A stretch of DNA of 15,495 nucleotides from DATDOY01 sp035293045 (GCA_035293045.1 DATDOY010000279.1:1-15495); one strand, 5' to 3'. Counted from the first letter of the stretch, positions 7,126 through 13,564 are shown. Notes: generated by a model not told the origin, from the letters alone. A program made the numbers and translations.

Positions 7126-7147
7126 GGCCGGGCGTCTCGTCCCGGCC
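7126..7147. repeat. Perfect 7-bp inverted repeat (hairpin) between hpt and the DUF151 gene
   Basis: GGCCGGG (7126-7132) and CCCGGCC (7141-7147) are exact reverse complements around an 8-base loop, CGTCTCGT. The element lies in the only 110-bp spacer of the central run, about 30 bases upstream of the DUF151 start. No U-tract follows on the minus strand, so it is not a standard intrinsic terminator. It could be a leader hairpin, a pause or attenuation element, or chance in G+C-rich DNA. Confidence 0.45.
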
Positions 7148-7204
7148 ACCCTACCATCGGCCTTCGCTGCCCCGGCTGCGACGGGACCTGCACGCGGGTC
7201 GCGT

Positions 7205-7762
7205 TTAGCGCGTGCCGTAGAGGTCGACGACGTGATGGTTCGCGTCGTCGGCAAGCGCCTTGATGTCGCCCACGACGATGCGGTCGAGATTCCGATAGCG
7301 CTCCTCGAAGTCGAGTCCGTATCCGAGGACGAACTCGTCGTCGATCTCGAACCCCCGGTAGTGCACCTCGATGGGGACGATCCGGCGGTGAACGCGATCG
7401 AGCAACGTGCAGATGCGAACCGAGCGCGGGCCGAGCGCCTCGACGTGTCGTCGCAGAAATGTGGAACCCAACCCGGTATCGACGATGTCCTCGACGAGGA
7501 CGACGTCGAGGTCGGTCACCTCGCCGTCGAGATCCTTGATGATTCGCACGCGGCCGGTATCGGGTGCGAACCGAGAGATGGCGAGGAAATCCACCTCGAC
7601 CGGAGTGGGAATGGCTCGCACGAGGTCGGCGAGGAACACGACCGACCCCTTGAGCACGGCCACGAGGAGCACGCCGTCGGGGTAATCGGTCGAGATCTCC
7701 TTGCCCATGCGCTCGACCGCGCCATGGAGAGCCTCAGGGTCGAGGAGATCTCGCGCCGCCAC
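7205..7762 (-). CDS. hpt: Hypoxanthine phosphoribosyltransferase
   Basis: This enzyme salvages hypoxanthine (and often guanine) with PRPP to give IMP or GMP in the cytoplasm. The 185-residue protein has the conserved LLVAVLKGSVVFLADL block (32-47) and the PRPP-binding VLVEDIVDTGLGS (88-100). The C-terminal base-binding region is FVLGYGLDFEERYRNLD (144-160). Length matches bacterial Hpt. The start is GTG at 7760-7762, 8 bases after the stop of the Rv1828-like MerR gene. There is no strong ribosome binding site, so it may depend on translational coupling. The next gene downstream is separated by 110 bp. Hpt in actinobacteria is more often found near tilS and ftsH, so its position among the GarA/MerR genes is unusual. 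Function is secure. Confidence 0.94.
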   Translation of the reverse strand: MAARDLLDPEALHGAVERMGKEISTDYPDGVLLVAVLKGSVVFLADLVRAIPTPVEVDFLAISRFAPDTGRVRIIKDLDGEVTDLDVVLVEDIVDTGLGSTFLRRHVEALGPRSVRICTLLDRVHRRIVPIEVHYRGFEIDDEFVLGYGLDFEERYRNLDRIVVGDIKALADDANHHVVDLYGTR

Positions 7763-7770
7763 CCGCGGCG

Positions 7771-8556
7771 CTACTCGCCGAACGCCGCGCGCAGCTGCAC
7801 GCGGAGGAGCGCCGCCCGCATGCCTCCCCCCAGGCGCGCCAGTTCGGCGACCGTCTCCCGGGCGGTCTGGCGGGCCTCGGGATTCTTCTGCCGAAGAATC
7901 GGATTGACGAGCTGGCCGACGAACGTCGCTTCCCGCTCGGCGAACGTGCGGTACATCCGGAGGTGGCGGACTTCGACGCCATGCCGAAGGAAGCCCCGCG
8001 CCAGGCGGGCGATCACGAGGGCGTCCTCGTCGTAGATGGCCTCGGATCCCGTGACCATCGGGGCCGGGAGAAGCCCGTAGCTCTCGAGTTCGTCGAGGGT
8101 CTTGCCGTCGAGACCAGTTGCCCTCGCCAGTTCTTCTCGGGAAAGAGCCGCGCCGGAGGTCATGGCAATGCCCTCGCCGTTTCCCGGAACATCCTTGGCC
8201 ACGGTCACATCGACTCCGTCACCCATCGGTACGCGGGCCGGCTCGGTGGCCGGTGGCACTGTGGCAACCGCGATGGTCGACTCGGGCGTGTCCCGGAGCG
8301 CGTCGTGCTCCTCGAGTTGAGCGAGTCGGCTCTTGATCACCTTCAAGGGGAGAAAGTGATCTCGCTGTTGACCCAGGATCCACCGCAGGCGATCGACGTC
8401 GGGACCGTAGAACTTCCGATACCCCGACGGCGTGCGCTCCGGGGCGATGAGCCCCTGGCTCTCCAAGAACCGGATCTTCGACACGGTGACATCGGGGAAC
8501 TCCGGCTTGAGAAGGTCGAGCACCTCGCCGATCGATCGATGCGACCCGTCGCTCAT
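7771..8556 (-). CDS. MerR-family transcriptional regulator with two HTH-like domains, Rv1828-like
   Basis: The 261-residue protein opens with SIGEVLDLLKPEFPDVTVSKIRFLE, then GLIAPERTPSGYRKF and a wing/dimer helix region, a classical MerR DNA-binding domain (about 7-80). A Pro/Ala/Val-rich linker follows. A second MerR-like module starts at about 145 (LSREELARATGLDGKTLDELESYGLL, then ARGFLRHGVEVRHLRMY). This two-module layout is that of mycobacterial Rv1828, the neighbour of garA. The start is ATG at 8554-8556 with GAGGAAGG about 7 bases upstream. The frame runs on upstream to 9114, but that is the FHA gene out of frame. It lies 64 bases after the FHA gene and 8 bases before hpt. A 13-bp palindrome just upstream (8601-8613) is a possible operator. 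The regulon is unknown. Confidence 0.9.
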   Translation of the reverse strand: MSDGSHRSIGEVLDLLKPEFPDVTVSKIRFLESQGLIAPERTPSGYRKFYGPDVDRLRWILGQQRDHFLPLKVIKSRLAQLEEHDALRDTPESTIAVATVPPATEPARVPMGDGVDVTVAKDVPGNGEGIAMTSGAALSREELARATGLDGKTLDELESYGLLPAPMVTGSEAIYDEDALVIARLARGFLRHGVEVRHLRMYRTFAEREATFVGQLVNPILRQKNPEARQTARETVAELARLGGGMRAALLRVQLRAAFGE

Positions 8557-8624
8557 GCTCTCGCCTTCCTCATTCGCCTCATGCCCGTGATGAGAGGGGT
8601 GCCCGTAACGGGCGTCGCCTTCAT
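8553..8624 (-). CDS. Possible 23-codon micro-ORF bridging the FHA and MerR genes
   Basis: An ATG at 8622-8624 overlaps the FHA stop as ATGA. The frame runs 23 codons to a TGA at 8553-8555 that overlaps the MerR start as ATGA. It begins MKATPVTGTP and ends in a basic stretch RRMRKARA. The double overlap would let ribosomes pass from the FHA gene through the spacer to the MerR gene. There is no dedicated ribosome binding site, and 23 codons can arise by chance, so a stable product is not claimed. Confidence 0.25.
   Translation of the reverse strand: MKATPVTGTPLITGMRRMRKARA
8601..8613. promoter_or_regulatory. 13-bp perfect palindrome in the FHA-MerR spacer, candidate operator
   Basis: GCCCGTAACGGGC is a dyad, GCCCGT and ACGGGC around one central base. 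A related half site, GCCCGTGA (8583-8590), precedes it, with the two GCCCGT copies 18 bases apart in start position. It lies about 45 bases upstream of the Rv1828-like MerR start. The symmetry is visible; binding by that regulator is inference. Confidence 0.35.
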
Positions 8625-9091
8625 GCGGACGCCTCGGCCTTTGCCTCGCCCGTATAGAACACCAGACGGAAGCGCCCGATCTGCAATTCGTCGCCGCTCC
8701 GCAAGACGGCCTTCTCCACTCGCCGACGGTTGAGGTAGGTGCCGTTGAGCGACCCCACGTCGCACACGGAGAACCCGTCCGGTCCACGGTGAATCTCGGC
8801 GTGTAGGCGCGACACGGTGATGTCGTCGAGAAGGATGTCGGCCTCCGGGTGACGCCCCACGCGCACCAACTCTTGGTCAAAGAGGAAGCGGCTGCCGGCG
8901 TTCGGTCCTCGCAGAACCAACAGCAGGCCCTCGGTCGGGCTGATGTCGTCGACGCCGCCCGCGTCCTCGGATCCGACCGCGGGAAACGACGCCGTCGTCT
9001 GCTCGGCCACTTCGTACTCCAGCTTGGCGCCGCAGGACGAGCAGTAGCCCGAGCGCGGCGGGTTGTCATGCCCGCACTGATTACAGAACAA
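8621..9091 (-). CDS. GarA/OdhI-like FHA protein with N-terminal zinc ribbon
   Basis: The C-terminal part (about 55-147) is an FHA domain very close to mycobacterial GarA: LRGPNAGSRFLFDQELVRVGRHPEAD, ITVSRLHAE, DVGSLNGTYLNRR and GDELQIGRFRLVF, including the phosphothreonine-binding R80, S94 and N116 region. Before it, EQTTASF (30-36) parallels GarA's ETTSVF, where PknB or PknG phosphorylates one of two adjacent threonines; T32-T33 are the equivalents. Unlike GarA, residues 3-20 form a CxxC-x10-CxxC zinc ribbon (C3, C6, C17, C20). GarA/OdhI proteins inhibit 2-oxoglutarate dehydrogenase and glutamate dehydrogenase when unphosphorylated, linking Ser/Thr kinases to glutamate and TCA flux. The start is TTG at 9089-9091, with AAGGGA about 8 bases before, giving 156 residues. 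It follows the lipM-like gene by 29 bases. The FHA call is secure; a GarA-like role is a strong inference. Confidence 0.88.
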   Translation of the reverse strand: MFCNQCGHDNPPRSGYCSSCGAKLEYEVAEQTTASFPAVGSEDAGGVDDISPTEGLLLVLRGPNAGSRFLFDQELVRVGRHPEADILLDDITVSRLHAEIHRGPDGFSVCDVGSLNGTYLNRRRVEKAVLRSGDELQIGRFRLVFYTGEAKAEASA

Positions 9092-9120
9092 GGAGACGGT
9101 CCCTTCGTTGGCACCCCAGG

Positions 9121-9882
9121 CTACTGACGGGCCTGCCTCGCGGCAACGAACGCCCTCGACCTCTCGCTCCACTGAAGGTCGAGGTCGAGGGAAGTGGCAA
9201 AACCCCTGGTCAGCGCCATGGCGAGGGCGCTCACGTCGACGTCGACCCCCAGCTCCTCGAGGGTGATCGTCGAGGCCCGCAGGCGGGCGCGGGCCTCGCG
9301 GCGCCGCGCCTCCTCGTCGAAACGGAGGAGGTCGCATTCGTCGAAGGCCAGGCGCGTGCGGAGCACCGAACCGTGCTGAAGCACCGCGTGTTCCTTGTGC
9401 ACCTGGGCGGAGCCGACAAGCTTCCGGTCGTTCACGCGGAGATCCGATCCGCGGAGGCTCGCGAAGCACGCCGCCGACGTCTCACCCGCGTGGTGCGCGA
9501 CCTGCGCGCACACCCCCAATGTGCGGAGCCCGGTGATCAGGCCCTCCGCCAAGGTGTTGTAGAGCGCGGCGACCGAGCCCGCCTCGCCCTTGGGACGCGG
9601 AACGGCGACGGCGTAGGTGAGGTCGCCGCCATGCAGCAACGCTCGACCGCCCGTGGGTCGCCGGACCACGTCGACCCCGCGAGCCCTGCAGGCGTCCTCG
9701 TCGACATCATCGGCGGGCTGGAACCGACCCAGCGAGAGCGCGGGCGGGTCCCACGTGTAGAAGCGGAGCGCTGGCCGACCACCTCGGGCGACGTCGGCGA
9801 GCAGCGCGAGGTCGGTCGCCATGCGTTCGGCGCCGGTCTGCACTACGTCGAGATCGTCGACGATCCGCCAGGAGGCTGCCAT
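9121..9882 (-). CDS. lipM: LipM/LplA-family octanoyl or lipoyl protein transferase
   Basis: The 253-residue protein is a cofactor-transferase domain of the biotin/lipoate ligase superfamily. Motifs are RRPTGGRALLHGGDLTY (74-90), an ACFASL segment with C139, and the lysine motif NDRKLVGSAQ (151-160, K154) followed by VLQHGSV. The CF-S-x(n)-RK-x-GSAQ-x(n)-LQHGS arrangement is that of Bacillus LipM, the octanoyl-ACP:GcvH octanoyltransferase whose active-site Cys sits in the same place; LplA-type ligases normally lack it. The gene lies 8 bases after gcvH, which supports GcvH as the octanoyl acceptor. Lipoyl synthase, needed to finish the cofactor, is not in the window. The ATG at 9880-9882 is preceded by TGAGG with 6-base spacing. 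A lipoate ligase is the main alternative, so the gene symbol is tentative. Confidence 0.8.
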   Translation of the reverse strand: MAASWRIVDDLDVVQTGAERMATDLALLADVARGGRPALRFYTWDPPALSLGRFQPADDVDEDACRARGVDVVRRPTGGRALLHGGDLTYAVAVPRPKGEAGSVAALYNTLAEGLITGLRTLGVCAQVAHHAGETSAACFASLRGSDLRVNDRKLVGSAQVHKEHAVLQHGSVLRTRLAFDECDLLRFDEEARRREARARLRASTITLEELGVDVDVSALAMALTRGFATSLDLDLQWSERSRAFVAARQARQ

Positions 9883-9890
9883 GGCCGACC

Positions 9891-10274
9891 TCAGGCTTCC
9901 TCGACGACCTTCCGGTAGCCGTCGGCGTCGAGAAGCGCCTGCGCCTCCCCTAGGTCAGCCGCCCGAATCACGCAGATCCACCCGTCGCCGTAGGGGGCGT
10001 CGTTGATCTTCTGGGGCGAGTCGCTGAGTTCCGTGTTGACCTCGATGATCTCCCCCGCCACGGGCGCGTAGATGTCGGAGACGCTCTTGGTCGACTCGAC
10101 CTCGCAGAACACCTCGTTGGCCGCGACCGAGCGTCCGAGCGCCGGAAGCTCCACATAGACGATGTCGCCGAGCGCGTCCTGGGCGAAATCACTGATGCCC
10201 ACCGTGACGCGGTCGCCCTCGACGCGGGCCCACTCGTGGGTCGGGAGGTATCGGAGATCGCTGGGAAAGTCCAT
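9891..10274 (-). CDS. gcvH: Glycine cleavage system H-protein (lipoyl carrier)
   Basis: GcvH carries the aminomethyl intermediate on a lipoyl-lysine between the P, T and L proteins. The 127-residue product begins with LRYLPTHEWARVEGDRVTVGISDFAQDALGDIVYVELP, the standard H-protein opening. It contains the lipoylation motif VESTKSVSDIYAP with K63, then GEIIEVN and the closing YGDGWICVIR. Length is normal. The ATG at 10272-10274 lacks an obvious ribosome binding site. The upstream nucleotidyltransferase gene stops 32 bases before. The next gene is the LipM-like transferase. The P and T genes are about 5.5 kb further along the same strand. Identification is very secure. Confidence 0.96.
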   Translation of the reverse strand: MDFPSDLRYLPTHEWARVEGDRVTVGISDFAQDALGDIVYVELPALGRSVAANEVFCEVESTKSVSDIYAPVAGEIIEVNTELSDSPQKINDAPYGDGWICVIRAADLGEAQALLDADGYRKVVEEA

Positions 10275-10306
10275 GACGGCAGACGCTAGTGGACCGTGCC
10301 CCTCGC

Positions 10307-12796
10307 TCAGCGCAGCAGCGTTCGGATCCGCTGCGCGTATTCCTCGGCGAGACGGCGGGCGTCATGGTCGCTCGTGCCTTCTGCCCAGATCCGCGTCACC
10401 GGAGCGTCGCTGTCCGGTGCCACAAGGACCCAACCGTCTGGGTGGAAGACCTTCACCCCGTCGATCAGCACGATCTCGTGGTCCTGCGCCCGCTCCATCA
10501 GCGTCCGCATGACCGTGCCCTTCTGCTCCCAGGGCGTCGGTACGGCGTCCTCGACGACGTGAGAACGCGGGAGCGACCTCACAATGTCGGAGAGGCGGCG
10601 GCCGCTCGCCGTCAGGTGGTCGATGACCTGAGCGAAGGTGGCGACGGCATCGAAGGCGGGAAGGAACTCCGGCCAAACGAAGCCCCCATCCCTCGACGCG
10701 GCAAAATCGGCGGCGTCTTCCACGGCCGCCTCCATCAGCGCCGCCGACGTGAGCTTGGTCCAGACGACGCTGGCGCCGTTGGCCTCGGCGATCCGCGCCG
10801 CGGCAGCGCTGACGTTCACCGGCAGCGCGACGCGCGCTCCCGCCCGGCGAGAGGTGACCAGCTCCACGAGGGCGAGCAGGGCCTGGTCGGGCGTGAGGAC
10901 CGTACCCTCGTCATCGACGAGGATGAGGGTCTCGCCGTCCGGATCGAGCAGACATCCGAGGTTGCTCCCCGACGTGCGCACAAGATCGCCGATCCGGGGG
11001 GCGCGAGCGCCCGCGTCGCTCAATTCGGTCGCGGCGGCCGTTGCCGCGTACGGGTTGACGACGAGGACTTCAGCGCCCAGTTTCGAGAGCACGGTCGACA
11101 TGACGAGCGACGTCGATCCGAACGAGTAGTCGAGCACGGCCTTCACGCGGTGCTCTTGGATGCGCTGGGGGTCGACCGAGCGGGTCACCGCGGCGGTGTA
11201 GAACTCGAGCGAGCGCGGCGGGAACACGAGATCCCCGATGTCACCGGCGAACGCGCGGCGGAAGTCCTCGCGCATGAGCTGGCGCTCGATCTTGCGCTGG
11301 GCGCCTTCGGTGAGGTCCTTGCCTTCCGCATCGAAGAACCGAATCTCGACGCTCTGAGCATCGCCGGGCGCCAGCCGCACCGTGATGCCTCCGCTCGCTC
11401 GATCGTTGCGCACTTGGAAGCGCGTCAGCGGGACCGGCGCCAACTCGAGGTCGTCGACGTGGATGCCCGACAGGTTGAGGGCACCTTGGATCACCCGCTT
11501 GAGCGCACGTGCGGTGCGGCTCGTGTCGCGGCTCACCGTGACGACAGAGCCCTTCTTGAGCGTGCTGCCGTAGGCCATCGCGAGACGCACGGCGAGTTCC
11601 GGGCCGATGTCAACGTTGGCGAGGCCGCTGACGCCACGCGCGCCGAACAAGCTTCGAGCGCCCCGGCTTTCCCATACGACCGACGAATTGATCACCGCGT
11701 CGTGCTCGATCGTCTTGAACGGGTACACCTTCACGCCGGGGTTGATGACCGCGTGCTCACCCACGAAGCACTCGTCGCCGAGGACGACGCCCTCTTCGAC
11801 CCGCGCGGCGTGGCGCAGGTCGCAGGCCCTTCCCACCGAGCAGCCCCGCAGGCGCACGGCGGGGGCCAAATACGTGTGGTCGTGCACGACGCTTCGTTCG
11901 ATGACCGCGTCGTGCTTCACGATGACGTCGGAACCGAGCACCACGTACGACCCCAGCCGGGCACCGGCGTCGACCTTGCAGTTGTCACCGATGACGACGG
12001 GGCCCTCGATGATCGCCTCGGGGTCGACATCGGCGCCCTCCCCCAGCCAGACGCCCTCGCGAATGCGAAATCCCGGCACGTCGACGGAGACCTTGCCGCT
12101 CAGGACATCTCGGTGGGCACGGAGGTACGCCTCCGGCGTGCCGACGTCCTCCCAATAGCCCTCGGCGACATGCCCGTGCATGAGGAGTTCCTTGTCGAGG
12201 AGCGTCGGAAACACGTCCGACGAGAAGTCCACCGATGTGCCCTCGTCGATGAAGTCCAAGACCGTGGGTTCGAGCACATAGATGCCGCTGTTGATCGTGT
12301 CGGAGAAGACTTCTCCCCACCCTGGCTTCTCGAGAAAGCGCTCGATCGATCCGTCGGGCCGCGTGATGACGATGCCGAACTCGAGCGGGTTGTCCACCCT
12401 GGTGAGCGCGATGGTGGCGGTCGCATTCGCTTGCTGGTGCGCTTTGAGCACCTGGCCCAGATCGATGTCGGTGAGGACATCGCCCGAGATGACGAGAAAG
12501 GTGTCGTCAAGCTCGGAGGCGGCGTTGCGCACGGAGCCGGCCGTGCCGAGCGGCTCCTCCTCGACGGCATAACGGATCTGCACCCCGAACTCGCTGCCGT
12601 CTTCGAAGTAGTTGCGGATGTGGTTGGCCAAATAGGCCACGGTCACGACGATGTCGTCGAACCCGTGTCGAGCAAGCAGGCCGACGATGTGCTCCATCAT
12701 CGGCCGGTTGACCATCGGCAACATGGGCTTGGGGACGTTGCTCGTGAGCGGACGAAGGCGGGTGCCCTCTCCCCCGGCCATGATGACGGCCTTCAT
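10307..12796 (-). CDS. Sugar-phosphate nucleotidyltransferase (mannose-1-phosphate guanylyltransferase type) fused to a degenerate phosphomannomutase-like domain
   Basis: The 829-residue protein has three parts. Residues 1-235 are a nucleotidyltransferase with MAGGEGTRLRPLT and KPMLP at the N-terminus, GTAGSV, the metal-binding SGDVLTDID (104-112) and FLEKP. Residues about 245-375 are hexapeptide (left-handed beta-helix) repeats. Residues about 376-829 resemble phosphomannomutase/phosphoglucomutase. The first two parts fit NDP-sugar synthesis; GDP-mannose is the usual annotation but the nucleotide cannot be read from sequence. In the mutase part the phosphoserine loop (normally TASHNP) reads TVRLAPGD, the metal loop DGDGDR reads LDPDGETL, the sugar loop GExSGH reads SRDGGFVW, and RPSGTEP reads APDSDAP. 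It is therefore unlikely to be an active mutase. ATG at 12794-12796 overlaps the pgsA stop as ATGA and has AAGGG 8 bases upstream. Confidence 0.87.
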   Translation of the reverse strand: MKAVIMAGGEGTRLRPLTSNVPKPMLPMVNRPMMEHIVGLLARHGFDDIVVTVAYLANHIRNYFEDGSEFGVQIRYAVEEEPLGTAGSVRNAASELDDTFLVISGDVLTDIDLGQVLKAHQQANATATIALTRVDNPLEFGIVITRPDGSIERFLEKPGWGEVFSDTINSGIYVLEPTVLDFIDEGTSVDFSSDVFPTLLDKELLMHGHVAEGYWEDVGTPEAYLRAHRDVLSGKVSVDVPGFRIREGVWLGEGADVDPEAIIEGPVVIGDNCKVDAGARLGSYVVLGSDVIVKHDAVIERSVVHDHTYLAPAVRLRGCSVGRACDLRHAARVEEGVVLGDECFVGEHAVINPGVKVYPFKTIEHDAVINSSVVWESRGARSLFGARGVSGLANVDIGPELAVRLAMAYGSTLKKGSVVTVSRDTSRTARALKRVIQGALNLSGIHVDDLELAPVPLTRFQVRNDRASGGITVRLAPGDAQSVEIRFFDAEGKDLTEGAQRKIERQLMREDFRRAFAGDIGDLVFPPRSLEFYTAAVTRSVDPQRIQEHRVKAVLDYSFGSTSLVMSTVLSKLGAEVLVVNPYAATAAATELSDAGARAPRIGDLVRTSGSNLGCLLDPDGETLILVDDEGTVLTPDQALLALVELVTSRRAGARVALPVNVSAAAARIAEANGASVVWTKLTSAALMEAAVEDAADFAASRDGGFVWPEFLPAFDAVATFAQVIDHLTASGRRLSDIVRSLPRSHVVEDAVPTPWEQKGTVMRTLMERAQDHEIVLIDGVKVFHPDGWVLVAPDSDAPVTRIWAEGTSDHDARRLAEEYAQRIRTLLR

Positions 12797-13461
12797 CGCG
12801 CCGACCCTTCGGGGTGGGCAGCCGCGCTCGCGGCACGTTTTTCGCTGAGTGCCGACGGCACGAGGCGGGCGTATTCGTAGGCGGCGTAATAGCTGAAGGC
12901 GACGCCCGGGATCGCGCACCCCCACGCGAGAAAGCGCCACAGCTCGCGGGAGTCGTCGACCGCATGCGCCAGGAGGAAGAACGGGAAAGCGAACATCAGG
13001 CCGAAGGCGCCGGCCTTTCCGACCCAGAGGACGTCGAGACGACGAGCGCCCATTGCCGCTAGGGCCACAACCGCGATCGAGATCAGGATCTCTCGGATCA
13101 CGACCGGCCAGAAGACGATGCCGGGAATTCCCCCATCGATCCAGATCGCAACGGCTGCCACGCCCAGCAGAATGCGGTCCGCCGTTGGATCGAGCACTTT
13201 CCCGAACTCGGAGACTTGGTCGAAGCGACGGGCGATGTAGCCGTCGACCCAGTCGGTGGCGCCGAGGACGGCGAGGAGCACAGCGGCGCCGACGCGTTCA
13301 TCCTGGGCGAAGAGCAGCCACAAGAACCACGGCACACACAGCAGGCGGCCGAACGAGAGCAAGTTCGGGACGGTCAGCACGCGGTTGGGGCGCGCCAGGA
13401 CCGACTCGAGGCCGGCCGCTTCGTCCATCATGGCCTGAGTGTACGCAGTGACCACGCGCAC
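12793..13461 (-). CDS. pgsA: CDP-diacylglycerol-glycerol-3-phosphate 3-phosphatidyltransferase; 5' end probably disrupted
   Basis: The protein is an integral membrane CDP-alcohol phosphatidyltransferase. The signature D-x2-DG-x2-AR-x8-G-x3-D-x3-D is complete: DWVDGYIAR, then G, then DPTAD. The opening VPNLLSFGRLL and several hydrophobic spans (WFLWLLF, GAAVLLAVLGA, ILLGVAAVAIWI, ILISIAVVALAAM, LMFAFPFFLLA) fit PgsA, which makes phosphatidylglycerol phosphate. A phosphatidylinositol-phosphate synthase is less likely from the N-terminal sequence and neighbours. The start is unclear. GTG at 13459-13461 and ATG at 13429-13431 or 13426-13428 all lack good ribosome binding sites. A strong one with ATG lies upstream at 13537 in a different frame, and an in-frame TGA blocks extension. 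I list the longest in-frame version. The stop overlaps the next gene by ATGA. Confidence 0.87.
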   Translation of the reverse strand: MRVVTAYTQAMMDEAAGLESVLARPNRVLTVPNLLSFGRLLCVPWFLWLLFAQDERVGAAVLLAVLGATDWVDGYIARRFDQVSEFGKVLDPTADRILLGVAAVAIWIDGGIPGIVFWPVVIREILISIAVVALAAMGARRLDVLWVGKAGAFGLMFAFPFFLLAHAVDDSRELWRFLAWGCAIPGVAFSYYAAYEYARLVPSALSEKRAASAAAHPEGSAR

Positions 13462-13537
13462 CAGCCCCGGGCGTCAACGGGCGGGGATCCCGGACTGCCT
13501 CGGCGTCGTCGGGGTCGGGCCACGCCGTCACGTTCAT
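13462..13537 (-). other. Out-of-frame 5' coding segment, likely the true start of pgsA (frameshift)
   Basis: ATG at 13535-13537 begins MNVTAWPDPDDAEAVRD and has a strong ribosome binding site. Its first 24 codons end almost entirely in G or C. After the run of four G (minus strand CCCGGGGCTGG, about 13470) third positions in this frame turn poor while the pgsA frame becomes rich. Removing one G would join both frames as CCC-GGG-CTG-GTG. An indel in the sequence or a real frameshift are both possible. Left as is, the upstream frame ends at 13298 inside pgsA. Confidence 0.55.
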
Positions 13538-13540
13538 CCA

Positions 13541-13549
13541 CTCACCTCC
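13541..13549 (-). promoter_or_regulatory. Strong ribosome binding site between pgi and pgsA
   Basis: The minus strand reads GGAGGTGAG, 3 bases before the ATG at 13537 (7 bases from the GGAGG core). This is a near-ideal Shine-Dalgarno, placed 16 bases after the pgi stop. It marks 13537, not any in-frame pgsA start codon, as the intended initiation point. Confidence 0.7.
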
Positions 13550-13564
13550 GTGCCCTACCCGTGG

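Noticed and set aside
7148..7153. Possible -10 box (TAGGGT) upstream of the DUF151 gene
   Set aside because: It matches TANNNT, but no -35-like hexamer lies 16-18 bases upstream; the match alone is too weak to report as a promoter.
8557..9114. N-terminal extension of the Rv1828-like MerR protein
   Set aside because: It is the FHA gene read out of frame; the ATG at 8556 has a good ribosome binding site and the MerR domain starts immediately.
10289..12880. Plus-strand open frame of 863 codons antisense to the nucleotidyltransferase gene
   Set aside because: Its translation is rich in Arg, His, Asp and Val with no recognisable domain, while the opposite strand encodes a clear enzyme throughout. 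Long antisense frames are expected in G+C-rich coding DNA.
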